Source: Seminavis robusta (taxonomy: Eukaryota > Bacillariophyta > Bacillariophyceae > Naviculales > Naviculaceae). From it: a stretch of 64,000 nucleotides of DNA. Under the pieces are notes generated by a model. It was given only the letters and a program-made list of their open reading frames with translations. It was not told the origin of the DNA and ran no database searches. Both the position numbers and the translations under genes were made by a program. Below, piece by piece: positions 39,296-50,828 of the stretch. Each line of letters starts with the position of its first letter. The stretch's first letter is position 1. The stretch covers positions 25,826-89,825 of the forward strand of contig CAICTM010000219.1 of assembly GCA_903772945.1 (NCBI GenBank). Reading direction: 5' to 3'.

Positions 39296-41800
39296 GGTTG
39301 GTTATGTATGTAAATGTAATTGATGCGAAAGATGTGGATTGGAATGCTCCCCCCAGACAGAGCATACACGACGAAGGTCGAATTATGAGAGTGGAACAAC
39401 AACCAACTGGATACTCCCTTCTTGCTTCTGAGCCACACAAAAAAAGATTTTTGCTGCTTTGCTGGCAAGATTGCTCTACCGTACCGCAGTACCATACGGT
39501 ACCAGTACATGCACATGTGGACGCAGCTGACAAAAGTGACCAGAAAACCGAGAACCCTGCCAACTGCTGCTCTGAAGTTTGTACGGTTCGGGAGGAATCA
39601 TAAGTGAATTTGTGCTTCAATCCTGTGGGTTGTTTAAGAAAGCGGATAAGTAAACTTTGAAAAGCACATTGCGAACCAGTGCGAGCACAGATGCCTCGTG
39701 GCTTGCCAGCTGCCATGACCCTGCCAATAAGCAACCAGACGTATTTGTGTGTCCGATACATGTGGATGTGGAACAACCTGTCCAAAGTGCTGGAGCTGTT
39801 CATGGATCAGCTTGTCGGTGAACAATCGGCGACCAATCAAAGATCAGAGAAGCAGTAGTCGTGGGTTGTTGAAGGAGGTCCAAGGAGCAAGCTCGTGTCT
39901 TTTGCAGTTAGTTGTTCATCCAGAGTCTGAAATTCAGTACAGCAAAGTCACTGTTGGAAATCGGAGTTTATTGGGACCGCATTTATTGCCCAACAGCAAG
40001 CTTCTTTTCGGCAACACAGTCTACTCTGATGGTCACAGTTGGGATTGAAGCTTGTGGCATTGGGTGCGTTGTTGGTTCTTTTCAAGTGTGCCATATCCTG
40101 TCAGCAGCAGTGTGATTCGATTCGCTTCTTTGCTTCTCGTAGCAGCTGGGAGGTTCTCTTGTAGAATGAAAAAGATATCGTACATGTGGCCATGCCAAAC
40201 GAACGTGTAGCCTGTGCGCTGCTGGCTGCAGTCCAAAAGGATAGACATGTCAATTGCGAAGGCGTGTGGGTTCCAGCTACATGCATGTAGATGCTCTTTC
40301 CTAGCCAGCTAGCTTGCTGCAGCTAGCCAGTTGTTAGCAGCTCTCCTCATCTAGGCAGGCGTCTTGCTTGGCCATGATGGGCCATGGGATGGGCGGAAGT
40401 GATGGCAAAAAGTGATGCTGGAAAGAAGAATGCTGATATTGGATTGTACTAGGCAGCCCATCGGAGGAGGTGCATTGCAGTGTACTAGGCGGGTTTTCAC
40501 TTTTTCTTTCATGGTGTCCAGACTGCCTGTCTTGTAGAAAAAATTCTCCCTTCGTAGTTTCTTCTGCTCCCTTCTGGCTTTTCATCCAATGTCTCGCTGC
40601 AAAGCGATGTAGAATGCATGGATGCGAAGGCAGCCAAAACGCATTTCTGGCGTGGATGTTTCCTCATGGAGACTGACAGTGGTGCCTCAATCAGCCAGCC
40701 ATTGCAGCCCACGGGGGTTTCTTGTACCGTATGCCCCTTGCTCCAAGACTCTTTCCAAAGCTGGCCTCCTTTGCTTGTTTGTCTCGTTGCTTGCTTGCTT
40801 TGCAGATGGTGATTGTCGTGTATTGCTTGTCGCTGGCTGAATCGAATCGAATCGAATCAAATCAAATCATCTCGTCGATGCATTGGCAATGTTGAGGAGA
40901 GACTTGACTGTCACTCGCATCGACTTGATCATCATCTATCACTCTAATGATCACCATGATCAGCTTGGCATTGCTTGCCTCCAATTCTGGCCCAATGATC
41001 GCATCGAATTCATGCTATCAATCATCTGATCTACCAGCCCGCTGTGCAGCAGTCCACGGGCCGTCGTTCTATTCTCTCCTACAGCTAGATGGATGAAGAT
41101 GAAGTCTTCTCATCATACGGTACGGCATCAGTAATAAAGGGCATTGTTGGATACAAGTAAGTACAGTATGATATTTGAACTGAACCAACATGGACCTTGG
41201 TTGAAACTGAGGTTTTTATGCGAAAGAAGGGAGGAGGACTTCCAGGTTTTCCCGTAGAATTTTCTGTAGAGTTTGTACCAAAAAACCGGAACAATAGATA
41301 CGCCTATTCAAAATGAGAAATGTGTGAATTGAATAGAGTAATTATCTTCAAGAACACAAAAATATGATTGATAATTTCCTATTCCTTCTTCCTGGAGGGC
41401 AACAACCAAGCGCTACCACCGTTTCCACCGTACGGCCTCTTTACCACGCTTTTATGAGAAAGAGGGCAGGAGGCTCTCTAGTGCCTCGCAGTTTCCCGCG
41501 GATGGAGGTAGTCACGGTGCGGACCCCATCCGTGTTACTTTGACGGTGTCAGAGATAGTAACCATGGCTAAAATGAAGGATAGGACAATACAGTCTTTTG
41601 ATCTACTATATATAAAGTGTTGATCGGCGCAATCAGTTTTTGAATAGACGCCATGGTCGTCGCATACGGAGCAGCTTTGAATCGAGGATCGTGTCAGTTG
41701 ATTTGCACAAAAATCCTGAATCCGCGGAATGAGAACCTATAGTAAAACAGTACAAAACAACTCATTCCGAGGACCAATGAGGACCGATAGTCCGCCAACC
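39296..41800. other. 2.5-kb non-coding stretch
   Basis: No supported gene on either strand. Contains GGTACC/CCGTACC words at 39478-39508 (about 185 bp upstream of the DUF6824 start), TAGCTAGC words near 40305-40330, and AATCGAATCGAATC/AAATCAAATC microsatellites at 40838-40868. Confidence 0.4.
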
Positions 41801-42439
41801 TCAAATGGTCACCATGTTGTTTGTGTTGGGCCTGCTATTGACCAACTCTGCTGCGGCTTTCATCTTTTCTTCAAAGAGAGCGCCGACTGCCTTGCCATTG
41901 CCATTGTTGCGTGTGTCATGGATCGTTGTGACCTGCAGAGACGTCATGCCAGTCAAGTTGTCAACAAAGGAAACGTAGGTGCAACGTCCTCGAATGGTGG
42001 AAGCGTTGCCACTCTTAGCTTTCTTTGTGTTGACAGTCCACTTAATACCATCTGGAAGAAGCAGAGCACCCATGAGCCGATCGCCTTGCATGTTTCCTCC
42101 ACCATCAGCCCGAGGAATCACTTCATGACCATCAATCAACAGACGGAAGAGACTGGAAGATCCGTATTGCTGGACAACAAGAAGGCCCTGTACCCGCTTG
42201 TTGAATAGAGAGGAGGCCACGCGGACCACAACCGTCACATCTTCGGATTCCTCATCAAAGCAGAAAACATCAGTCCACTCAACATCATGTCCAAGAAGGA
42301 AGCAACAGGCCGAACGGACCACGCCTACAAGCAGAAGGAAAGATGAGTAAATCCGAGCAATTGAACTGGAAACGCGAGAGCGAATCCAGTAAAGCCAAGC
42401 CTCCAAAAGGAGGACGAAGGAGCAGATGGAAGTGTTCAT
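41801..42439 (-). CDS. Hypothetical protein with hydrophobic N-terminus
   Basis: 212 aa from the Met at 42439 (MNTSICSFVLLLEAW); the frame stays open further upstream to 42652, so the true start is uncertain. The N-terminal 55 residues are hydrophobic (ICSFVLLLEAWLYWI, SSFLLLVGVVRSACCFLL) and could be a signal anchor. The rest (VEWTDVFCFDEESEDVTVVV.., SSLFRLLIDGHEVIPRADG, KWTVNTKKAKSGN) reads like a beta-rich domain, with no match I recognise. A TTCTGCTTGTAG at about 42325 resembles a splice acceptor, so the hydrophobic part could instead be leader or intron. It lies just left of the transposon-rich block. Confidence 0.42.
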   Translation of the reverse strand: MNTSICSFVLLLEAWLYWIRSRVSSSIARIYSSFLLLVGVVRSACCFLLGHDVEWTDVFCFDEESEDVTVVVRVASSLFNKRVQGLLVVQQYGSSSLFRLLIDGHEVIPRADGGGNMQGDRLMGALLLPDGIKWTVNTKKAKSGNASTIRGRCTYVSFVDNLTGMTSLQVTTIHDTRNNGNGKAVGALFEEKMKAAAELVNSRPNTNNMVTI

Positions 42440-42757
42440 GGTGAGATGGAGAAGAGTTGGACGGATAGACCAAACAGAAAGTGAGCTTCCAAGGAAACTC
42501 CGGACGCAAGACAAGTCGAGTCGCGCCGATTCAATCAAGCCCGCTTCCTTTTGAATAATCCAATACAAAGACCAATGCTGTGGTTCAAACAGAAGGAAAG
42601 GCTGTGAGCAGTACAGTGGAGTATCAAAGCATTGGCATTTGGATTCGTTCACCTGAAAGCCGCGGGAAAATTCTGGGGACTTCCGGTCCTCCGGTCGTCA
42701 CATCACAACCTCACAACCGAGCACTCACAACACAAATCAACAGTCAAGCAACCAATC

Positions 42758-43337
42758 ATGCCTCGCTACTCATTCACTGACTTTGCCTTCAACATCCGCC
42801 TCGTGGAAGAGGCCACTGGTCGCAGCCGTCGTGTGGTGGTCAATGGAACGCCAGGAAATCTGTTCGTGGAAATCCAAGAGCTTGACCGATTTGGGACCGA
42901 GATTCTGCCCAGCTCAGACGATGACAGCTCAGTGGAAGAAGTCGCCCCACCAGCTCGCCCTCCTGTCAACCGTGGAGGGCAAGTTGAATCCATCTTGGCC
43001 AACCGCCAAGCCGTGGTTGATTTTCTCAACAGTATGTGGATCGAGTACCGAAATCTCCGGCATCGTGCAGGAGGACGAAGAAGAAGGAACCAACAATGGA
43101 ACCAACAACGAGGCCGATGAAGACGTGGTGGAGGAAGACTTGGAGGCAGAAGTCGAGTTCATTGGAAGTCGCCTTGATCGCAGCGTCAATCTCCAAGACA
43201 GTGACACCAGTTCCGACTACTCCGCAGCTGTGGGATTCTCTCAAGAGCCATTTGCCGTCGCCTCCATTGTCCCTGTTGTCCCTGCTCGCAACTCCCGTCG
43301 TATTGCTCTCCGTCGTAGCCAGCGCCAGCGCAAGTAG
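42758..43337 (+). CDS. Hypothetical acidic protein, two frames joined by a short intron or an indel
   Basis: Starts MPRYSFTDFAFNIRLVEE and runs to VVDFLN near 43031. Another frame then carries an acidic Thr/Asn/Glu-rich segment (NNEADEDVVEEDLEAEVEF) to a basic end, RRIALRRSQRQRK. A GTATGT donor at 43032 and AG acceptors at 43080, 43083 or 43086 would join the frames with an intron of only 49-55 bp; an indel is the alternative. No domain is recognised. It sits upstream of and in the same direction as the piggyBac transposase, so it may be a passenger gene of that element or an unrelated host gene. Confidence 0.4.
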
Positions 43338-43508
43338 TTGAATGATGCGGCGTCTATTATCCCATTGTGTTGGTTGGATTGTGCTCGGTGCTTTATTTGC
43401 GATTGTGTGTCTATTCGAATCAATCGCTCCTCGCTGCTGCCATCAAGAATCCAAAACGTAACTCTTTAAATCTTTATTAACTGAAATTACTGATCAATAT
43501 TTTTACTA

Positions 43509-43700
43509 TCATATTTGAGTACATTTTTGAGTTCTTGGGATGTCTTGATCCGTCTTGATGACGTGTTGGATGCAGCCAGCCGCGCTCTCCAATTCATTGA
43601 TTCCCACAATTTTGCACGAATGTTCCTCATTTTCAGTTGCTGCTCTCACTGTTGCTGCGCCAGTTCTGAGAGCATCGGAGGCGCTCATTGCAATCATCAT
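43509..43700 (-). other. Small open frame of uncertain reality
   Basis: A 63-residue minus-strand frame (MMIAMSASDALRTGAATVRA...) has ordinary amino-acid composition and ends TGA. The opposite-strand frame over the same bases is hydrophobic and Cys-rich, typical of a shadow. It could be a small gene, an exon or transposon debris. No homologue is recognised. Confidence 0.2.
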
Positions 43701-43888
43701 ATCTGTAGAAGTGGGGTATTATGGCGTGCTCTATCTTGTTTTAATTGGTAGTCTTAAAGGTGTGGCGACCGCTCTCATCGGCTCGCATCGGCTCGCATCA
43801 ACGGTCGGCACGGAATTCGAAGTTTCGAAGTTTTGCATCGTGGGAGCTCATTGCTTGCTTCGAACGAAACCAATAGGTCAATCCAACG

Positions 43889-46290
43889 ATGGTGAAAAAC
43901 AAACGCCTTGGTACCGGCTCAAAGGTCATCTTGAAGTCTCAGAAGTCTCCTGCAATCATTCGAGAAGCAACTGGTCCTAAGCGATGGAGAGTTGAGCTTT
44001 GTGACCCGGGCAATGGGGAGCCACAAAGATGTTTGTAGAATTGACCTCCCAAATGTTGAGGCACCCAAAAGAGAAGGAATTTCCTACCGCTGACCAGGAC
44101 AATGATGCAAGTGATGAGAACAGCGAGAATGCTGCTCCAGCAGTGGCCAACAACGAGTCGATCGAGGTCCAGGCAAACGATGACATTTCTGTTGGTGGCA
44201 ACTCTCAGAACGATATAGCAACAGCTGACAGCTCTTCTTCCGAAGAGGGGGTTGGAGAAGAAGCACCGCAAGAGGCTGAACCGGAACCAGAACCAGAACA
44301 AGAACAAGTTGTGGAAGCAAACCCTCCTTCTGACGATGATGAGGAGGACTCCCACCCAGATGACGCGATCGAGGAAGATTTTCCATTCTTTCCTCAACAA
44401 GATCAGGAAGAGATTCGTGTTTTCAATGAAAGCGACTTCCTAGCTGCAAGAGGCATTGAGACGGACGATGACAAACACAAGCAAAAGATGGCCCAGTATC
44501 AGCTGGAAAAGCAAGCATTGCTGGATGAAGGCTGGAGTGTTGAACGCAAAGCACCCAAGAAGCAGAAACTTGGGATCGGCGAGAGAGTCAAGGAAAGATC
44601 AGGCCAAAGAAGATCTGGATTTATTGTGGGGGATGATCGAGATGCAGATTCTGATGGGCCAATGTGGTCGGTTCATTTTGACGGTGAAGACGTTCCTGTT
44701 GCCGACGTTTCCTCTCGCAAGTTGACGTTGATCAAGGATACTCGCACGTTCACCTGGACGATTATTGAGGACTCAACACCTGATCATCCTGTGCAGGATG
44801 TTGCCCAGCTTGGTGTTGCTGGATTTCAGTTCAATCGGGCCTTCGAGGATGCAGAAGCTACAGCAGATGATCCAACGTACAAGTTTCCTTTCCTCTTGCT
44901 ATTAATGCATCTTTGGCCAGGCGACTGGCGGAAGCAACTGAACAATCTTAACGTTGCAATTGAATCGAAGAACGAAACAACGAATGTTCGGCACCAAAAG
45001 AAGACAAAGATACGTCCAGTGTCGGAGCAAGAATGGTGGATTATATGGGGGATTATCATTGTCGCCTGCCCATGTCGAAGAGGTGGAGAGAAACTGTTTC
45101 AATCCAAGCAACCAAAAGGTCGAATTGCCCCAGTTATTGACATATCCATTGACAGGGCCAAGTTTGATGAGGTAACCGGAGCCAAAGGGAAGCCCAAGAT
45201 CACTTGGAGTCGATTTAAACAAGTCAAGGAGATGATTCATAAAGCGTTTGATGATGGAACCAACGACGACGACCCATATCACCCCATTATCCAACTGGTT
45301 GATGCCTTTAATGCCAACCGAAAGCGAGTCGTTTGCCCTTCCTTCATTCGGGTGCTCGATGAACTGATGAGTGCTTTCCAACCAAGAACAACAAAGCTAT
45401 CGCTTCTTCCATTCTTATCTTTCATCTTTCGGAAGCCACAACCTCTTGGAACAGAGTTTAAGTGTGCTGCATGCATTCGCACTGGAATCATGATATACCT
45501 TGAAATCCAGCGTGGAGCGAATCCAATGAGACTGCAAGCTTTCCACGCAGATGTTGGAGCAACAGCAGCATGCTCTCTTCGACTTACCCTTGGTGGCATG
45601 CATTCAGGATTGGCAAGCAGAAACCGGCAAGAGCTTCAGCAACAAGAGAAAAGCCATTTGATTATTGCCGACTCCTGGTTCGGAAGTGTCAAGCTCGCAG
45701 AAGCAATCAAGCTCCTCCGAAAGACGGATACTGCCGACGCGGACCAGCCCAAGATTGACAAGCACAACTCCTTCGAAGGATATTTCATTGACAAGAAAGC
45801 AACCTCCAATCACTCCAGGAAGGGCCATGAGTTGATTGCTGCGGTCAAAACCAACAGCGGATGGTTTCCCAAGAAGCAGATTGAAGAAAAGATGAAAAAC
45901 TGGCCCGCTGGTTCGCATCTTGTCATGGAGTGCAAGACGCCACACAACAATGTGGATCTTATTGCAATTGGATACAGATACAATGCGAAGAAGACTCTTT
46001 GCTTTGTCATGACCAAGGATGCTGGTTCCACGCTCAGTGGTGCTCTATACAAAGCAAAATTCCCTGATCCGTATGGCAATGTGAAGGAACGCCATGTCTT
46101 CCGACCAGACGTATTGTCGAATTATTTTGAGGGCAGCAACGTTATCGACATGCACAATCACGCCCGTCAAGGAATCTTGAAGCTTGAAAAGCATTGGCAC
46201 ACTCCCAATCCGTGGCTCCGTCATTGCATGTCGATTATTGGCATTACTGTCATCGATGCGTGGAAAGCATTGCTCTTTCGACTTCCGCAG
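43889..46290 (+). pseudogene. piggyBac-type transposase, 5' part, split by a retrotransposon
   Basis: DDE_Tnp_1_7 transposase (cut-and-paste, TTAA-targeting in known family members). An uninterrupted frame runs from 44029. An upstream frame from ATG 43889 (MVKNKRLGTGSKVIL.. REATGPKRWRVELCD) leads into it if one A is missing from the AAA at 44025-44027. After an acidic region comes a chromo/Tudor-like KxxVHFDGEDVPVADVSSR segment. The catalytic domain includes WWIIWGIIIVACPCRRGG, then the expected acidic residues in VLDELMSAFQPR, IIADSWFGSVKLAE and NVIDMHNHARQG. The frame is cut at 46290 by a Ty3 LTR after FRLPQ. The reading frame is otherwise intact, so the insertion is probably recent. Confidence 0.85.
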
Positions 46291-46716
46291 TGCACTACGC
46301 TAAAAGCTAGTGTAAAGATCTTTCGAGTATTTTGAGTTTGAGAGAATGAAAGTTATGAGAGAGATTAGAAAGCTATGAAAACTTATCAACGAGAGAGATC
46401 ATCATCAAAGGATCGTAGATCTGGCTTCCCGCGGGAGACTATAAAGTGTGATAGAGTAGGTTGTGGTAGTAGTCCTACGTCTCTCCACGATCCTAAAACG
46501 GAACGCGTGGAAGGTTTGTCTAGCCTGGATCTAGTAGCGTGGAAGTACTCCACGCTGTTAAATATCTAGAGCGATGTTTCATCATCAACCTAGTATGACT
46601 AGCGCGGTCATTGAGAACCCTGTCTCAATAACTATTCACGAGAGACTCAGTCATGAGTCGAACTCAAACCCTATCTAGGATCGAGTCGCGAATAAGGCTA
46701 AGAGCCGTGTATTGCA
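46291..46716 (-). repeat. 3' LTR of the Ty3 element
   Basis: 426 bp, TG...CA ends. Nearly identical to the LTR at 50405-50828; differences are about ten scattered sites, most of them single-base indels. Confidence 0.92.
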
Positions 46717-49700
46717 TTCGCCCCTGACAAGGGTCACAGAAGGCGCGACAGCAGTCGGACAAGGAGAACATATGATTTAAAGTGCGGGCACTCTCATGAG
46801 ATTTGGATGTAGACATGTGCGTCGCACGATGGCAATCCTACAAGGGGATCAGGCCTTGTATGGTGTATATACCTTATGTTCAAGTCTGGTAGACTGTGCC
46901 GCCGTTGGCGGTAGCATGTTGGAGCCGTACAGTGCATTGTCATTGACTCGGTTATAGTGTAAGGACCTTTGTATTTGGTTGACCGTACTTGCGGTGCTGA
47001 TACTGTTGAATCATCACAGTATCGTTGACATTGTATTATGAGGGACACGCTGGCGTTTTCCCTTCGTTGTTTTGTTGGATTAGTCGTTGCGACGTTCCTT
47101 AATGTACTTCCAGTTGGCTTCGAACCGGACGTTGTAGAATCGCGTCACGATTGAACACGAGCTGTGCGGGCGTGCACGCAAGGTGGTATGAATCGTGGCA
47201 TTCATTGCAAACGAACCGCCGTGAGGACTCCATCCCAGATCCATTCACGAGGTCGCTTGGCACTTGATGTTTTGAACAGCGATCAAGTTACGTATGTTTT
47301 GATGAGCACGCTCGACCATAGAGTTGGCTTGAGGGTTACGCGTGGTGATGAACTTGCGACGAAGTCCATATTCATCCCGGAGTGTCTTTCGACCTCTGCG
47401 CGGAACTCACGTCCTCTATCCATGATAACCTCAGCAGGCCATGGATACCGAGTAAGCCACGTTTGTTCTAGGACGATGGCTACTCGTCTGCTGCCTTGGA
47501 GCAGATTCTGCAATCTCGAACCATCCGTTACGGGATCAATCATTGTCAAGCAATGAAGTGTGCAGGAATTCTTTTTCTTGGGATCCCCGACGTTGTAAGG
47601 CCTATCAGGTCAATACATAGCTTTCCCAAGGGATCTCCTCGCAAGTCTTTGGAGGCATCAATCCCAGCTTACGCGTCTTGGGTTGTTCATCTGGCAGCTT
47701 TGGCAACGCTGACATACGGCTGCACAGTCTTGCGCAGCCTTTCCAGGTGTATGTTTGGCTGATGGTTAGTTCCGTGCGAGTCCCGCCAGGATGCATCAGC
47801 ACACCATGGTCCATTCAACTAGCTTCTTCTGCATAGTTTTAGGTACGACGATTTTCTCGTCCTTGACTACTAAGTCGTAGGACTTATCCCCTCTGGGAAA
47901 AGATTGCTTCTTGTAGTCGTTTGCTTGTCCCTGAGGAGCTTCTTGATATCGTTGTCGTCTTTCTGACGATGTTCGATCTCGGGAACGAGAGAGGGAACTA
48001 CTAGGGAAGTCCTCTTCGTCTGCACCATGAGTCAGCGATCTCGCTGGCGTCATCTGTTCTGAAGACCGTGTTGTTGGAGATGTAAGTCTCGACAACGCAT
48101 CAGCGACGATGTTCTGTTCGCCTTGATGTACCGTAGTTCAGGGCCGTATTCTTCCAGAATAAGGCGCCATGCATTACGCGATCGGTATTGAAGTCTTACA
48201 TGTAAGATTCTTGTGGTCCGTATGTACAACGATCTTCTGTCCTAGAAGAATGTTACGGATTCTTTCAGAGTTTCTACGATATGAGAAGTTCCTTCTCGGT
48301 AACTGTGTAACGTGTCTGAGCAGGGTTGAGCTTCCTGCTGTAGAACGCGATAGGTTTTCCCTTCTGGGAAATTACCGCACCTAGTTGAGTATCACTCGCA
48401 TCCGTGTGGATAACGAATGTATCGTTGAAGTCAGGGTAGGCGAGCAAGGTTTCTTTGCTGATGATCTTCTTCATCTGCTAAAGGCCTTGTCGTGTTCGCT
48501 TCCCATTTCCACTTCGTTGTTTTGGAAGTCAACGAAGCGAGTGGGCCAGTACATGTGATCGTCTAATCCACATGTCTCGATATAGTTCACTAGTCCAATG
48601 AATCTACGGAGTTCCTCCTGTTGGTAGGAGAGCGATATTCTTGATCGCGTCTATTTTCTTGGTTATAGGTTGGATCCCTTCTCGAGTAATCCAGTAACCT
48701 AGGTACTCAATTTCTCCTCTTGCGAAGAAGGACTTGGTAGCATTGATCTTGATCCGGCTTCTCGAAGCCTTCGGAGAACTTCATCCAATTTTTCAACGTG
48801 ATCTGCTAGATCGCCGTTAGTTAGGATGATAGATCATCAATGTATGCAGGACGTATTCTAGGTGTGTTAGTGTTCCCATCTTCTCTTGGAAGATGTCGGG
48901 ACTATTACATAGGCCCATTGGCAACCTCTGGTACTCGTACTTTCCCCACGGGATACGATGGTACAGAGTTGCTTCGAGTGAGGTGACAGCTCGATGTGAT
49001 AGTATCCCATGTTCAGGTCTAGACTAGTAGCGATTTGAATCCGTCTAGATTAAGAGCATGTCCTGTATTTTTGGGATAGGATAAGGCTTCCGCTTATCCT
49101 TTTGTTCAGTTCCCGAAATCAGAGATGAATCGACAGATCCGTCTTTCTTGGGAATGATGAAAGTTGGTGCCGCCCACTCGGAACGGTTTACCTTTTGAGT
49201 ACTCCTGCCTCAGAGACGTTCACCTCCATCTTAAGAGTGTTGGTATGGACCCGTGGAATAGGGTAAGCCCTTGCATGATAGGTTTAGCATCAGGGAGAAG
49301 TTCTACTTCGTAGTCGTCCACTGCCACTTTCCCAAAGTACATCGAATAGGTCAGAGTACTTCGTAAGTAAGGAGTGAAGCTGTCCTTCTCTTCCGTGTTT
49401 ACTGATTTGACTTTGGCAAACCTGCCTAAGTAGCTTGTTCGTATTTCGATCAAGAATCTTCTTGGACGATCTGACTGTCATCGAAGCGGCAGGATCAGGA
49501 ATGAAAAAGTTTTCTTCTTCATTGGTGTCGCTATCTTTCATAGGAATAGATGCCCGTCCCATTCCACTGACATGGTAGTGAAATCGAACTTGAAACCTAA
49601 GTCAGAGAGAATATCTGACCTTGATCATGTCATACGCCCCAAGCTCTTGGTGACGTGTAAGTCCCACTCGATAATTCATCTTCGTGGAATTCAGGAATCA

Positions 49701-50404
49701 TGAATGCACCTTGCACTTCGTGCTGGTGTTAATTCTCCTGCAGGGTAGTCCACATCGTTTGGACGCCCCCAAGATCCTTCATGCGTAATTTCTTAGCATG
49801 AGGTTGAGCAATCAAGTTCCGATGCTCCTGTATCCAGCAAGCAACGGAGTGTAACGGGTTTTGGTTTCCCTTTTTCTCGCTTGTTAAATCTAACATAAAC
49901 GATGGGTTTGAGGTCCTTTGTCTTGCGACGTTTACGAGGTGGTTGCCACGGACGAGGTTAACGATGCTAAATAGTCATCAGAGTCTAGTTGAGCAGCTTC
50001 TAGGCAATCATCTAATTTGCCGTAGAGTTCATCAGTTGCAAACAATTCTTGTTTACTAGTTAGTGGAATATCTTCATCACTTTGGTATGAGAAATCGGAA
50101 CAGGGTTCCGTTGAGTCATCATCCTGGCCTAATCCTCAGATAGAGATTTCTCATCCAAGTGTTAAATTGATAGAGGAGTTGTCCTATTGTCAGAGTTTCT
50201 GATTTGCGCTTGGCAACATGGTTGCGAAGTTTGCAAGTGGTGGCACGAGTTCGTCGATCTCGTGTTCTTCGTCATTGTCGACGAGAGGAAGAAGGGTTTG
50301 TCCGCAACTGTTTCTCAAGTTGCGGAACGCATGCTTTCCTTGAGCCATCTCATGGTGAAGGAATAGGTTGAGGGTAGCTGAAAGCTATTGGTTTGTTAAC
50401 AAAA
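46717..50404 (-). pseudogene. Ty3/gypsy gag-pol remnant with many frameshifts
   Basis: Readable blocks on the minus strand, in order: aspartic protease RCLLDTGASELD (LLDTGAS at 49820-49840); reverse transcriptase LDLNMGYYHIELSP (near 48985-49030), a shifted counterpart of KYEYQRLPMGLCNSPDIFQE, and the catalytic AYIDDL (YIDDL at 48830-48844); RNase H with FVIHTDASDTQLGAVISQ and AFYSRKLNPAQTRYTVTEKE (48274-48474); integrase zinc-finger end CQRCQSCQM, then KLGLMPPKTCEEIPWE (47605-47740); and the integrase core with EQTWLTRYPWPAEVIMDRG (47283-47549). The blocks lie in different frames with stops between them, so the copy as written cannot make a polyprotein. No gag domain is recognised between 49.9 and 50.4 kb. 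Confidence 0.85.
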
Positions 50405-50828
50405 TGCACTACGCTAAAAGCTAGTGTAAAGATCTTTCGAGTTTTTGAGTTTGAGAAAATGAAGTTATGAGAGAGATTAGAAAGCTATGAAAAACTAATC
50501 AACGAGAGAGATCATCATCAAAGGTCGTAGATCTGGCTTCCCGCGGGAGACTATAAAGTGTGATAGAGTAGGTTGTGGTAGTATCCTACGTCTCTCCACG
50601 ATCCTAAAACGGAACGCGTGGAAGGTTTGTCTAGCCTGGATCTAGTAGCGTGGAAGTACTCCACGCTGGCTAAATATCTAGAGCGATGTTTCATCATCAA
50701 CTAGTATGACTAGCGCGGTCATTGAGAACCCTGTCTCAAATGACTATTCACGAGAATCAGTCATGAGTCGAACTCAAACCCTATCTAGGATCAAGTCGGC
50801 GAAATAAGGCTAAGAGCCGTGTATTGCA
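50405..50828 (-). repeat. 5' LTR of the Ty3 element
   Basis: 424 bp, TG...CA ends, followed by the GCAG target duplication. Promoter sequences would lie here for minus-strand transcription but none can be pinned down. Confidence 0.92.

Larger units (their letters stand above)
46291..50828 (-). mobile_element. Ty3/gypsy LTR retrotransposon inserted in the transposase gene
   Basis: A complete element of 4538 bp: LTRs at 46291-46716 and 50405-50828, both starting TG and ending CA, flanked by the duplicated target GCAG (46287-46290 and 50829-50832). The coding direction is minus, so the right LTR is 5'. Order along the minus strand: protease, reverse transcriptase, RNase H, integrase, which is the Ty3/gypsy order. 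No clear tRNA primer site is seen next to the right LTR. The sequence just inside the left LTR is modestly purine-rich on the coding strand (AGGGGCGAA), as a polypurine tract would be. Confidence 0.92.

Noticed and set aside
43032-43070. 39-bp intron with GTATGT and GTGCAG ends
   Set aside because: Its length is a multiple of three, so it does not connect the two frames; acceptors at 43080-43086 do.
46291-50828. Two solo LTRs or a host gene between them
   Set aside because: Protease, reverse transcriptase, RNase H and integrase motifs lie in order between the LTRs, and one target duplication flanks the whole.
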